A stretch of DNA of 64,000 nucleotides, from assembly GCF_006442315.1 (NCBI RefSeq), contig NZ_VFVY01000014.1, positions 121,163-185,162 of the forward strand, written 5' to 3'. The stretch comes from Mesorhizobium sp. B2-3-4. Lineage in GTDB: Bacteria > Pseudomonadota > Alphaproteobacteria > Rhizobiales > Rhizobiaceae. Both the position numbers and the translations under genes were made by a program. Of this stretch, positions 16,739-26,055 are shown piece by piece. How positions within the stretch are numbered: position 1 is the first letter of the stretch; the number at the start of each line of letters is the position of its first letter. The notes beneath the pieces are model-generated. The model did not search any database and had not been told where the DNA came from. It worked only from the letters and a program-made list of their open reading frames with translations.

Positions 16739-19700
16739 ACTTCTTCATCCACCGTCCGATCTTCGCCTCCGCGATCGCCATCATCATGGTGCTCGCCGGG
16801 ACGATTTGTTACTTCCTGCTCCCGGTTTCGCAGTTCCCCGACATTACGCCGCCGCAGGTGGTTGTCAGCGCCCACTATCCGGGCGCCAGCGCGCAAGTGG
16901 TGGCCGATACGGTGACGACGCCGCTCGAGCAGCAGATCAACGGCGTGCAAGGCATGACCTACATGTCGTCGACGAGCTCCAATGACGGCTCGTCGACCAT
17001 CACCATCACCTTCGATGTCGGCTATTCCCTGAGCACCGCCGCCGTCGACGTCCAGAACCGCGTCAGCCAGGCGGCCTCCTCGTTGCCGGCGATCGTCAAC
17101 CAGGGCGGCGTGACGATCAAGAAGCAGAACCCGAATTTCGTCCTGATCGTCAACCTGACCTCGCCTGACAGTTCCATCGATCCGGTGGCGCTCTCCAACC
17201 TTGCCTATCTGCAGGTGGTGGATCCGCTGAAGCGACTGCCGGGCGTCGGCGACGTGCAGATCTTCGGCGAACGTCGCTATTCGATGCGCGTCTGGCTCGA
17301 TCCGGACAAGCTCGCCAATCTCGGGATCACCGCGGTCGACGTCCAGAACGCCATCGCCGAGCAGAACGTTCAGGTGGCGGCGGGCAAGATCGGCCAGTCG
17401 CCGGCGCCCGCCGGCACGGCCTTCGAAATGCAGGTCAATGCCGTCGGCCGGTTGAGCGATCCGAAGGAGTTCGGCGACATCGTCGTGCGCGCCAACACGG
17501 ATACGGGTTCGCTGGTGCGGCTGCGCGACGTCGCGCGCATCGAACTCGGCGCGCTGCAATATTCGTCCTCGGCCTTCTTCGGCAAGGACCCGACCGTGGT
17601 GCTTGCCGTCTACCAGATGCCCGGCTCCAACGCGCTCGACCTCCAGCAGCGCGTCAAGGACAAGATGCAGGAACTGTCGGCGCGTTTCCCCAAGGGCGTC
17701 GACTATGCGATGCATTACGATACGACGCGCTTCGTCTCGGCCTCGATGCATGACGTGCTGGTCACGCTCGGCGAGGCCCTGGTGCTGGTTGTTGCCGTCG
17801 TCTTCATCTTCCTGCAGAGCTGGCGGACCACCATCATCCCGACCATAGCCATTCCGGTGTCGCTGGTGGCGACGCTTGTCGTCATGGAGATGATGGGCTT
17901 CTCGCTCAACATGCTGTCGCTGCTCGGCATGGTGCTGGCGATCGGCCTCGTCGTCGACGACGCCATCGTGGTGGTCGAGAATGTCGAGCGACAATTGGAG
18001 GCCGGACTGAAGCCGCTGGCGGCAACGAAAGCCGCAATGGCCGAGGTAACCGGTCCGATCATCGCCACGACGGCCGTGCTGATGGCGGTGTTCATACCGG
18101 TTGCGTTCATTCCCGGTGTCTCCGGGCGGCTATACAACCAGTTCGCACTGACAGTAGCGATTTCGGTCGGCATCTCCGCCTTCAATTCGCTGACGTTGAG
18201 CCCCGCGCTCAGTGCTGCCTTCCTGCGTCATCGCCATGGCGAGCCGTTCGTGCTGTTCCGTTGGTTCAATACGGGCTTCGACAAGCTGTCGCATGCCTAT
18301 GCGCATGGCGTGCGCTTCCTCATCCGCCTGCGCTGGATCATGCTCGGCCTGTTCGCGGCCGGACTGGTCGCCACCTATTTCGTCTGGCAGAAACTGCCTT
18401 CGACCTTCCTTCCGGTCGAGGACCAGGGCTACTTCTTCGTCGTCATCCAGTTGCCGGACGGCGCCTCGCTGGAGCGCACCGACGCGGTGGCCAAGCAAGC
18501 GCGCGACATATTGCAGGCAACACCGGGCGTCGACATCGTCGGTTCGATCAGCGGCCTGAACTTCCTGACCAGCGCGGCGCAGTCGAATTCGGCGGTCGAG
18601 TTCGCCATCCTGAAACCCTGGGAAGAACGCGGTCCCGACCAGAGTGCGTCGAAGCTCGTCGCCGACGTGCGCGGCAAGCTGATGCAGATTCCGGAGGCCT
18701 TCGCGCTTTCCTTCGATCCGCCCTCCATCCCCGGCATCGGCACGACGGGCGGCTTCGAATTCGTCGTCGAGGATCTGACCGGGCGCGGCAGCACCGCGCT
18801 CAACGACGCCACGCAAGCGGTGATCGCCGAGGCGCGCAAGCAACCGGAAATCAATCCGCAGCAGCTGTTCTCGCCATTCTCGACCTCGACGCCGCAGTTC
18901 AACTACGACCTCGACCGCGCCAAGGCGAAGCTGCTCGGCCTCAGCCTGCCCGACGTCTTCAACACGCTGCAGATCTATCTCGGCTCGCTCTATGTGAACG
19001 ACTTCAACCTGTTCGGCCGTACTTTCCGGGTGACCATCCAGGCCGACAAGGATTCACGTGCGGGTGCCGCCGACATTTCTCGGCTCTATGTGCGCAATGC
19101 TTCCGGAGGCATGGTGCCGCTCTCGACGCTGGGCAAGCTCGTGCCGTTCGTCGGCCCGGAAACCGTGCCGCATTACAACAACAACGCCTCGGCCACCATC
19201 AATGGCGGCGCCGCTCCCGGCTTCTCGTCGGGCCAGGCGGTCGCCGCCATGGAACGGGCCGCGGCCACCGCGCTGCCCAGGGATTTCGGCTTCGAATGGA
19301 CCGGCATCACCTTCCAGGAACTGAAAGCGGGGTCGATCGCATCGGTGGTCTTCGCGCTCGCCATCGTCTTCGTCTTCCTGATCCTGGCGGCGCAATACGA
19401 GAGCTGGGCGATGCCGTTCATGGTGCTGCTGGCGGTGCCGCTCGCCCTGTTCGGCGCGTTCGCCGCACTTTGGGCGCGCGGCATGCAAATCGACGTCTAC
19501 TCGCAGATCGGCTTCGTCATGCTGATCGGTCTCGCGGCCAAGAACGCCATCCTGATCGTCGAGTTCGCCAGACGGCGGCGCGAGGAGGGCCTCAGCATCG
19601 TCGAGGCGTCGATGGAGGCCGCGCGGCTGAGATTGCGGCCGATCCTGATGACGGCGTTCGCCTTCATCCTCGGCGTGCTGCCGCTGATGTTCGCCACCGG

Positions 19701-19908
19701 CGCGGGCGCCGCCAGCCGCCAGTCGATCGGTACCACGGTCTTCGGTGGCATGGTGGCGGCCACCATCCTGTCGCTGGTGTTCGTGCCGGTCTTCTACGCC
19801 GTCATCGAACAGTTCCGCGAACGGCGCGGCGGCGAAGAGCCTGCTTCCCGACACACTGAACCAACGGCCGAACCCGCCTTCCCTCCCCTGGCGCAAGCGG
19901 CTGAATAA
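16723..19908 (+). CDS. RND multidrug efflux pump, inner-membrane transporter (HAE1/AcrB family)
   Basis: At 1061 residues this is full length for AcrB/MexB-type pumps. It begins FFIHRPIFASAIAIIMVLAG and contains the family segment GLVVDDAIVVVENVER in the fourth membrane helix, where the Asp pair relays protons, and the second-half equivalent GLAAKNAILIVEFARRRREEG. Twelve membrane segments and two large periplasmic loops are apparent. Start is GTG 16723 or, closer to family length, GTG 16732. It should extrude hydrophobic toxicants with the fusion protein at 19924 and an outer-membrane factor encoded elsewhere. The pump gene precedes the fusion-protein gene, reverse of the acrAB order. Confidence 0.95.
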   Translation: MRVVVNFFIHRPIFASAIAIIMVLAGTICYFLLPVSQFPDITPPQVVVSAHYPGASAQVVADTVTTPLEQQINGVQGMTYMSSTSSNDGSSTITITFDVGYSLSTAAVDVQNRVSQAASSLPAIVNQGGVTIKKQNPNFVLIVNLTSPDSSIDPVALSNLAYLQVVDPLKRLPGVGDVQIFGERRYSMRVWLDPDKLANLGITAVDVQNAIAEQNVQVAAGKIGQSPAPAGTAFEMQVNAVGRLSDPKEFGDIVVRANTDTGSLVRLRDVARIELGALQYSSSAFFGKDPTVVLAVYQMPGSNALDLQQRVKDKMQELSARFPKGVDYAMHYDTTRFVSASMHDVLVTLGEALVLVVAVVFIFLQSWRTTIIPTIAIPVSLVATLVVMEMMGFSLNMLSLLGMVLAIGLVVDDAIVVVENVERQLEAGLKPLAATKAAMAEVTGPIIATTAVLMAVFIPVAFIPGVSGRLYNQFALTVAISVGISAFNSLTLSPALSAAFLRHRHGEPFVLFRWFNTGFDKLSHAYAHGVRFLIRLRWIMLGLFAAGLVATYFVWQKLPSTFLPVEDQGYFFVVIQLPDGASLERTDAVAKQARDILQATPGVDIVGSISGLNFLTSAAQSNSAVEFAILKPWEERGPDQSASKLVADVRGKLMQIPEAFALSFDPPSIPGIGTTGGFEFVVEDLTGRGSTALNDATQAVIAEARKQPEINPQQLFSPFSTSTPQFNYDLDRAKAKLLGLSLPDVFNTLQIYLGSLYVNDFNLFGRTFRVTIQADKDSRAGAADISRLYVRNASGGMVPLSTLGKLVPFVGPETVPHYNNNASATINGGAAPGFSSGQAVAAMERAAATALPRDFGFEWTGITFQELKAGSIASVVFALAIVFVFLILAAQYESWAMPFMVLLAVPLALFGAFAALWARGMQIDVYSQIGFVMLIGLAAKNAILIVEFARRRREEGLSIVEASMEAARLRLRPILMTAFAFILGVLPLMFATGAGAASRQSIGTTVFGGMVAATILSLVFVPVFYAVIEQFRERRGGEEPASRHTEPTAEPAFPPLAQAAE

Positions 19909-19923
19909 GATTGGAGACTGATC

Positions 19924-21078
19924 ATGCGTAAATGGAAAATCGCGTTGGGAACAGCTGTCGCGCTGGGTGCTATCTCGGTCGCCAGCGTCCACCTGCTCGA
20001 CATGGGCAACCTCAGGCTCAGCGCCAGCAGCGCCGGAGCGGCAACGCCGGCTCCAGCGGCGTTCGTGATGCCGGTGCCGGTGGCGAGCGTGGTGAAGAAG
20101 ACGATCCCGATCTACCTCGACTACGCCGCCCGGACCGAGCCAATCCGCAGCATCACGCTACAGGCGCGCGTGCCCGGCTACCTGCAGGAACAGACGGCGC
20201 AAGACGGCGCCGATGTCCGCCAGGGCGACCTGCTCTACAAGATCTCGCCCGACGACTTCCAGGCCGCGCTTGACCAGGCGAAAGCGCAGGTGCAGCGCGA
20301 CACGGCAACGCTCGACTATGCGCGGTCCAATCTCGGCCGCGGCACCGAGCTCGCCAAGAGCGGCTACCTGGACAAGGACAGCTTCGACCAGCGCACCTCG
20401 ACCTTGCGCGAGGCGCAGGCGTCGCTGGCGCTCAACCAGGCGGCCGTGCGCACGGCAGAGCTCAATCTGGGCTACGCCGAAATCCATGCGCCGTTCCCCG
20501 GGCGCCTGGGCCGCAACCAGGCGTCCGTGGGAACGCTGGTCAGCGTTGCCGGCACCGTGCTGAACACGCTGGTGCAGCTCGATCCGATCTATGTCACCTT
20601 CAATCCGAGCGAGACGGACCTGGCGCAGATCGAGGAAGCCCGCGCCGCCGGCCCGATCGAGGTCGAAGTCCTGCTGCCGGGCGAGACCGAAGCCCACCAG
20701 AAGGGCGAGCTCACCTTCATCGACAACACGATCGATCACTCGACGGGCACGATCACCGCGCGCGCCACCATCGGTAACGCCAAATTCAACCTGCTGCCTG
20801 GCCAGTATGTGCGCGTGCGGCTGCACGTCAAACAACAGCCCGATGCGCTGATGGTGCCGCAGGTGGCACTGGGGTCGAGCCAGCTCGGCAAATATCTCTA
20901 TGTCGTCGGCAAGGGCAATACGGTCGACCAGCGACTGGTTTCGCTGGGGCCAACCAGCGGCGACATGATCGCCATCCTCAGCGGCGTCGCCGAGGGTGAT
21001 CAGGTGATCACAGGCAATCTGCAGAAGATCGGCCCCGGAATGCCGATCTCGCCCCTCCCACAGAAACCGGCTACCTGA
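19924..21078 (+). CDS. RND efflux membrane fusion protein (AcrA/MexA type)
   Basis: A 384-residue periplasmic adaptor anchored by an N-terminal hydrophobic stretch (LGTAVALGAISVASVHLL); no lipobox cysteine is visible. The order is standard: barrel-sandwich half (LQARVPGYLQEQ, DGADVRQGDLLYKI), coiled-coil hairpin (about residues 100-170), second lipoyl half (LNLGYAEIHAPFPGRLG), beta-barrel (YVTFNPSETDL), and membrane-proximal domain. It starts 15 bp after the pump gene. It links the pump to an outer-membrane channel that is not encoded nearby. Confidence 0.93.
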   Translation: MRKWKIALGTAVALGAISVASVHLLDMGNLRLSASSAGAATPAPAAFVMPVPVASVVKKTIPIYLDYAARTEPIRSITLQARVPGYLQEQTAQDGADVRQGDLLYKISPDDFQAALDQAKAQVQRDTATLDYARSNLGRGTELAKSGYLDKDSFDQRTSTLREAQASLALNQAAVRTAELNLGYAEIHAPFPGRLGRNQASVGTLVSVAGTVLNTLVQLDPIYVTFNPSETDLAQIEEARAAGPIEVEVLLPGETEAHQKGELTFIDNTIDHSTGTITARATIGNAKFNLLPGQYVRVRLHVKQQPDALMVPQVALGSSQLGKYLYVVGKGNTVDQRLVSLGPTSGDMIAILSGVAEGDQVITGNLQKIGPGMPISPLPQKPAT

Positions 21079-21104
21079 CTCCCCCGCAGGCCCGGTTTCC
21101 GCGC

Positions 21105-21143
21105 GGCGCCCTCGACCTTTTCTCAGGTCGCGGGCGCCGTTTT
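21105..21143 (+). terminator. Rho-independent terminator of the efflux operon
   Basis: GGCGCCC-TCGACCT (21105-21118) pairs with AGGTCG-C-GGGCGCC (21125-21138) with one mismatch, followed by GTTTT. The stop codon of the convergent LysR gene lies in the loop side of the hairpin. Confidence 0.7.
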
Positions 21144-22031
21144 CACGAGCAGACCGACCAGGGCGACGACGTCGGCGCGATCGGCCTTTGCCGCCGGCAT
21201 GAAGGCGCAATAGGGATGCCCCAGGCGCACCGAAACAGCAGACAGCGCAATCAGCCGGCCCGCATCGAGATCGGCCTGGGCCATCACCCGTTGCCCAAGC
21301 GCAATGCCGAGGCCCAACCGCGCCGAGGTTATCGCCAGGCTCGACAGGCCGACGCGGCGGCCATGCGACGGGTCGGGCGACCGGCTGGATCCGCATGCCG
21401 CGAACCAATCCGTCCAACTCGGATGCGAGGCATAGTTTGGTCCCCAATTGGTATGGATGAACTGGCTCTCATGCAAATCGGCTAGGCTCGCATCACCATT
21501 GCCGTGCCGCTGCCAGAAGTCCGGCGCGCAGACCGGCAGCACCTCGTCATGGACCAGGCGGACCATCCGCAGGCCGGGATAGTGATAGTCGCCGTAGCTG
21601 ATACGTACGTCGACATTCCAGCGCATCGGGTCGATCGGATCGTCTTCGGCGCGCACGTCGATCGCCATATGCGGGAAGGCCTCGAGGAGTAAGGCCAGTC
21701 TCGGCGCCAGCCACAGCTCGGCCAGCGAGAACGGCACACTGACGACAAGCCGTGTCCTCAGGCTGCCTTCCAGCATGCGCTGGCCGATCGCGGCAATGTC
21801 GCCGAGCGCGCGCGCCGTCTGCGGATAGATGGCATGGCCGGCATCGGTCAGTGTGATGCGGTTGCCCGTGCGTACGAAAAGCTGCTTGCCGAACCAAGTT
21901 TCGAGATTGCGGATCTGCTGGCTGACCGCCGCCGAGGACACGCCGAGCTCCGTCGCCGCCAGGGTGAAGCTGCCGGACCGGGCAGCGACCTCGAAGGCTT
22001 TGATCGCATTCAGCGGCGGCAGCCGATCCAC
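21123..22031 (-). CDS. LysR-family regulator (GcvA-like)
   Basis: A 302-residue LysR protein with the usual N-terminal winged helix (RLPPLNAIKAFEVAARSGSF, then AATELGVSSAAVSQQIRNLE) and a C-terminal effector domain. RLPPLNA at the start and the weak symmetric effector region resemble the GcvA/AmpR-type branch. I chose GTG 22031 (DRLPP); a TTG at 22043 and other upstream codons are possible, since no ATG fits. It is divergent from the 2-oxoglutarate oxygenase gene, 100 bp away, which is its likely target. Confidence 0.85.
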   Translation of the reverse strand: MDRLPPLNAIKAFEVAARSGSFTLAATELGVSSAAVSQQIRNLETWFGKQLFVRTGNRITLTDAGHAIYPQTARALGDIAAIGQRMLEGSLRTRLVVSVPFSLAELWLAPRLALLLEAFPHMAIDVRAEDDPIDPMRWNVDVRISYGDYHYPGLRMVRLVHDEVLPVCAPDFWQRHGNGDASLADLHESQFIHTNWGPNYASHPSWTDWFAACGSSRSPDPSHGRRVGLSSLAITSARLGLGIALGQRVMAQADLDAGRLIALSAVSVRLGHPYCAFMPAAKADRADVVALVGLLVKTAPAT

Positions 22032-22131
22032 ATCGAACTCCAAAAGTTTTTCTTGGCCAATCCTAATAATTTTCGGCGTTGAGAGAAAGAATTTTTTGCC
22101 GTCTTCTGTGCCCAACCCTGGAGCACATCAC

Positions 22132-22920
22132 ATGAAAGACATTCTCGATCTCGACCGCTATCCGCTCGACCGCGAAGGCAGCCCCGAATGGCACCGTCTC
22201 GTCGAACAGTCCATCGCGGCGCTCGAAGCCGATGGCATGTTCAACCTCGAAGGCTTTCTGCGACCGGGCGTCGCCGACAGGGCCGTGCGCGAAATCAAGC
22301 CGGTGATGGACACGCAGTCCCATGTCCACAAGCGCATGCACAACATCTACTTCAAGCCCAGCATTCCCGAACTGGCACCCGACCATCCCGCGCTGCGCAC
22401 GGTGGAAACCATCAGCCACACCGTCTGCGCCGACCAGATACCTGACAGCACGGTGATGGCGATCTACGAATACGAACCGCTGGTGCGCTTCCTCGCGGCA
22501 ACGATGGGCAAGGCAAGACTGCATGTCATGCAGGATCCGCTGGCACGCACGAATGTGATGGCCTATCGCGCCGGCGAAGCGTTGAACTGGCACTTCGACC
22601 GCTCGGAATTCACCACAACGCTGCTTTTGCAGCAGGCGGAGCGCGGCGGCGACCTGGAATACCGCACCGATCTCAGATCGGACGAGGACCCCAACTATGA
22701 CGGCGTCGCCAGGCTGCTCGAAGGGCGCGATCCCGACGCCAGGATCCTGCGCATGAAGCCCGGCACGCTGAATGTGTTTCGAGGCAAGAACACGGCGCAC
22801 CGCGTCACCACGGTCGAAGGCGAGCGCGAGCGGATGATCGCGGTGTTCTCCTACTATGAGAAGCCAGGCGTGATGTTCAGCGAGGAAGAGCGTGTCGGCT
22901 TCTACGGCCGTGCGGCCTGA
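22132..22920 (+). CDS. 2-oxoglutarate/Fe(II)-dependent oxygenase, BesD/HalD-like family, HxD hydroxylase type
   Basis: The 262-residue product has the facial-triad motif WHFDRSEF (His-x-Asp), an aromatic-rich strand after it, and the distal His with the 2-oxoglutarate-binding Arg in NTAHRVTTVEGERERM. The N-terminal DLDRYPLDREGS and DGMFNLEGFLRPG segments resemble the free amino-acid halogenase/hydroxylase group. In that group halogenases have Gly in place of the Asp; Asp here predicts hydroxylation. The substrate is probably a free amino acid or betaine (inference). It is divergent from a LysR gene and precedes a GntR regulator and two enolase-superfamily genes. Confidence 0.7.
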   Translation: MKDILDLDRYPLDREGSPEWHRLVEQSIAALEADGMFNLEGFLRPGVADRAVREIKPVMDTQSHVHKRMHNIYFKPSIPELAPDHPALRTVETISHTVCADQIPDSTVMAIYEYEPLVRFLAATMGKARLHVMQDPLARTNVMAYRAGEALNWHFDRSEFTTTLLLQQAERGGDLEYRTDLRSDEDPNYDGVARLLEGRDPDARILRMKPGTLNVFRGKNTAHRVTTVEGERERMIAVFSYYEKPGVMFSEEERVGFYGRAA

Positions 22921-22984
22921 TCCCTCCCGGCCAGATCGACCCGGCTGTCGTCGAAGACGAAAAAACCTGCGACAGCCTCTTGTT

Positions 22985-23000
22985 AGATTGTCGACAATCT
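22985..23000. promoter_or_regulatory. GntR/FadR-type operator
   Basis: AGATTGTCGACAATCT is a perfect 16-bp palindrome 37 bp before the GntR start codon. The TTGT-N2-ACAA core is a common FCD-type GntR recognition sequence, so the regulator probably controls its own operon from here. Confidence 0.7.
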
Positions 23001-23037
23001 GATTGTCTTGCTCTCTCTTCTCGCTGGAGTGGGTCGG

Positions 23038-23730
23038 ATGGTGAAGACGGAGTTCAGCCCGATTGCCGATACGACGCGTCGCGCCGAAATCGTGGCGCTG
23101 CTGCGGCGCGCGATCCTGACCGGCCAGCTCGAACCCGGCCAGAAGCTCAACGAACTCAGGATTTCCGAACAGATGCGGGTCAGCCGCGCACCGTTGCGCG
23201 AAGCGATGCGCGAGCTGGTGCAGGAAGGCATCCTGACCAGCATCCCCTATGCGGGCACCTTCGTCATCGATGTGACCGCCAAGGACATCGACGATGCCTA
23301 TTCGCTGAACAAGGTGCTGGACGAGTTCGCCATCGAACAGACATGGCCGCAGCGCGACCGGCGCTTCTTCGACGAACTCGACCGGCGCCATGAAGCGGTC
23401 AAACAGGCGACACGCGACCTCGACACCACAAGGCAGATCGAGTCCGCCCTGCAACTGCACGGCCTGATCTACGAATGGGCCGACAATTCGGTGCTTCTGG
23501 AAACCTGGCAAAGGCTGATCAGCCGGTTGCAGATGTATTTCGCGCTGCACCAGCAGGCACGCAACGAGCCGGTGCCGGCGGAGGACGTCCACGAAACCTA
23601 TGTACGGCTGCTCAAGGGCACCGACATGCGCGCGGCCCAGCGTCACGCCCGCGAGCATATCAATCTCGACTTCGAGCAGCTGCTCTCCTACGCGCGCAGC
23701 CTCGAACAGCGTCCGTCGAAGGGCGCCTGA
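23038..23730 (+). CDS. GntR-family regulator, FCD (FadR) subfamily
   Basis: A 230-residue protein starting at ATG 23038 after TGGAGTGG. The N-terminal winged helix reads EIVALLRRAILTGQLEPGQKL, then RVSRAPLREAMRELVQEG. The all-helical FCD domain contains the Asp/His positions that bind a metal in many members (around LHGLIYEWADN and HAREHINLDFEQLL). FCD regulators usually respond to small carboxylic acids. It lies 34 bp before the first enolase-superfamily gene and likely controls that pair, perhaps with the importer downstream. Confidence 0.9.
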   Translation: MVKTEFSPIADTTRRAEIVALLRRAILTGQLEPGQKLNELRISEQMRVSRAPLREAMRELVQEGILTSIPYAGTFVIDVTAKDIDDAYSLNKVLDEFAIEQTWPQRDRRFFDELDRRHEAVKQATRDLDTTRQIESALQLHGLIYEWADNSVLLETWQRLISRLQMYFALHQQARNEPVPAEDVHETYVRLLKGTDMRAAQRHAREHINLDFEQLLSYARSLEQRPSKGA

Positions 23731-23764
23731 CCACCCCCTAACATCCTAGCCAACGGACAGACAC

Positions 23765-24874
23765 GTGCAGATCGAAACCATCAAGGCCTATCACGTCGTG
23801 CAGCCCTTCGTGGACGGCCCCTACCGCATGTCCAAGGGGCGCGTGGCCGACTGCTTCGACGCGGTGATAGTCGCCATCACCTCCGATAGCGGCGTGACCG
23901 GCTGGGGCGAGATGGCGCCGCTCGGCAATTTCTACTCGGCCGCCTTTCCGGCCGGCACAAGGGCCGGCGTGCCGGAGATCGCACCGCACCTCATCGGCCA
24001 GGATCCGCGCGGGCTGGCCGGCATCGGCCGGCTGATGGACACCGTGTTCAAGGGCCATCCCTACATCAAGTCAGCGCTCGACATGGCGTGCTGGGACCTG
24101 GCGGCGCGCGCCGCCGGCGTGCCGCTGGTGACCATGCTTGGCGGCCGTGAGGGCGACATGGCCGAGACCTACCGTGTCGTCACCCACGGCACGCTCGACC
24201 AGATGGCGGCTTTGGCCAAGCGGATCATCGCCGAAGGCTGCCGCCGCCTGCAGGTCAAGGTCGGCGGCAATGTGCATGACGATATCGAGCGCGTGACGAC
24301 GGTGGCCTCGGCCGTGCCAAAGGGCACGGTCATCTTCTGCGACGCCAATGCCGGTTGGACGCCCTATCAGGCGCGCCAGTTCGCCGACGCGACGCGTGGC
24401 ATCGACTACACGTTCGAGCAGCCCTGCACGACGCTCGATGAAAACATGTCGGTGCGCCGCATGCTCGACAAGCCGATGGTGCTGGATGAATCCGTCACCT
24501 CGCTCGGCGAGATGCTGGAAATCCACCGCCGCGGTGCCGCCGATGGATTGACGCTGAAGATATCGCGGCTGGGCGGCGTGACGCAGGCACGGCTGATCCG
24601 CGACGTCGCCGTCGATCTCGGCTTCATGATCACGGTCGAGGATACCGGCGGCGCGGAGATCGATACGGCCGCGATGGCGCATCTGTCGCTGTCGACGCCG
24701 GCCGAGCGCCGACTGCACGCCATCGCTTTCCACGAATGGGTGACGGTGCGCACGGCCAGGAATGCACCGCCGGTGACCGGCAGCCACATGGGCATCCCCG
24801 ACGGCCCCGGCCTCGGCATCGACGTGGATCCGAGCCTGCTTGGCGAACCCTTCTTCGAGATCGGCCGAACATGA
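23765..24874 (+). CDS. Enolase-superfamily enzyme, MLE/epimerase-like with a Lys-Lys dyad
   Basis: The 369-residue product (GTG start) has the capping domain followed by a TIM barrel. Metal ligands are visible in FCDANAGW, TFEQPC and VLDESVTS. Candidate acid-base lysines are in LQVKVGG (second strand) and LTLKISRLGG (sixth strand). A lysine on both faces is typical of racemases/epimerases, such as hydroxyproline-betaine 2-epimerase, and of cis-3-hydroxyproline dehydratase. Together with the nearby 2OG hydroxylase this points to hydroxylated amino acids or betaines, but the substrate is not proved. It overlaps the next gene by ATGA. Confidence 0.75.
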   Translation: MQIETIKAYHVVQPFVDGPYRMSKGRVADCFDAVIVAITSDSGVTGWGEMAPLGNFYSAAFPAGTRAGVPEIAPHLIGQDPRGLAGIGRLMDTVFKGHPYIKSALDMACWDLAARAAGVPLVTMLGGREGDMAETYRVVTHGTLDQMAALAKRIIAEGCRRLQVKVGGNVHDDIERVTTVASAVPKGTVIFCDANAGWTPYQARQFADATRGIDYTFEQPCTTLDENMSVRRMLDKPMVLDESVTSLGEMLEIHRRGAADGLTLKISRLGGVTQARLIRDVAVDLGFMITVEDTGGAEIDTAAMAHLSLSTPAERRLHAIAFHEWVTVRTARNAPPVTGSHMGIPDGPGLGIDVDPSLLGEPFFEIGRT

Positions 24875-26055
24875 AGATCAAACGCATCAAGGCAACGCCG
24901 ATCAACTACCGGCTGGAAGCGCCCTACGTCTGGGTGTTCGGTGAGCTCGACGGTTTTTCGCCGACCATTGTCGAAGTCGAGACCGAGGACGGGCTCACCG
25001 GCATCGGCGAGGCGCCGACGCCTGGAGCCGCCGCCATCATCAACGACATTCTGGCGCCGCGGCTCGCGGGTCGCGACGCCTTCGACATTGCCGGCGCCGA
25101 GGCGGTCTGCCTGCCCTTCTGGAGCGGTGTGCAATCGATCAACGACCGCACCCGCATCATGGCTTTCGGCGCTATCGAAATGGCGCTGTGGGACCTGCGC
25201 GGCAAGGCGTGGCAGCAGCCGCTCTACCAATTGCTCGGCGGCGCCGTGCGCAAGGACATCCCGTTCACAGACTATTTCTCATTGCGCGGCGATGGGGCCA
25301 AGGTGAAGGGCGAGAAGACGCCGGAAGCGGTCGCCGACTACTGTGTCGAACTCCATCAGCGTCACGGCACGACCTTCTTCGAAGGCAAATTCTCGACGCA
25401 GGACCCTAAAGTCTCGATGAATATGGTCGAGCTGATCCGCAAAAGGCTCGGCGACGCGGTGATGATCCGCATCGATTCCAACCAGGCCTATTCGCTGGCG
25501 ACCGCCAGGCAGTTGGCGCGGCCGCTGGAGGAGCTTGGCGTGCGCAACTGGGAGGACCCGGTGGCTACAGCCGAGGAGATGCGGGGGCTGCGGCGCCACA
25601 CCTCGATCCCGTTCTCGACCCATAATATCGATATCGCCCGCGCCACGGAGCTGAAGGTGCCGGACGCCTTTGTCGGCAACCCGACGGCGCATGGCGGCAT
25701 CAATCGCATGCTGCGCTTCGTCGGCGCCTGCGAGCATGCCGGCATCGACTATTGGTGCTACAGCGGCGACACCGGCGTCGGCAGCGCCTGCTACCTGCAT
25801 CTGTGCGCCGCGCTGGGCTGGATTCGGGAGCCCAATCAGTCGCTGTTTCGCATGCAGCCGATAGACATCATCGAGGAAGGCCCGTTCGCGCCCGAGAACA
25901 ATACCGTGCCGGTTCCCGAAGGCCACGGCCTCGGCGTGACGCTGTCGCAGGAGCGGCTTGCCGCCTGCCATCGCGATTTCGTCGAAAACGGTCCCTGCAA
26001 CAAATATCACGACCCGGAAAAACCCGGCACGTATCGCAGACTGCCGCTGAATTAG
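24871..26055 (+). CDS. Enolase-superfamily sugar-acid dehydratase (glucarate dehydratase-like)
   Basis: The 394-residue product begins at ATG 24871, overlapping the previous stop codon. Barrel residues seen are FFEGKF (Lys), RIDSNQAYS (Asp metal ligand), NWEDPVA (Glu ligand) and FSTHNIDIA, which has Asn/Asp where the third ligand Glu would be, as in the glucarate dehydratase group; the C-terminus has VPVPEGHGLGV, typical for acid-sugar dehydratases. It would dehydrate an aldonic or aldaric acid to a 2-keto-3-deoxy acid. Its pairing with an epimerase-like partner suggests two steps of one pathway. Confidence 0.75.
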   Translation: MKIKRIKATPINYRLEAPYVWVFGELDGFSPTIVEVETEDGLTGIGEAPTPGAAAIINDILAPRLAGRDAFDIAGAEAVCLPFWSGVQSINDRTRIMAFGAIEMALWDLRGKAWQQPLYQLLGGAVRKDIPFTDYFSLRGDGAKVKGEKTPEAVADYCVELHQRHGTTFFEGKFSTQDPKVSMNMVELIRKRLGDAVMIRIDSNQAYSLATARQLARPLEELGVRNWEDPVATAEEMRGLRRHTSIPFSTHNIDIARATELKVPDAFVGNPTAHGGINRMLRFVGACEHAGIDYWCYSGDTGVGSACYLHLCAALGWIREPNQSLFRMQPIDIIEEGPFAPENNTVPVPEGHGLGVTLSQERLAACHRDFVENGPCNKYHDPEKPGTYRRLPLN

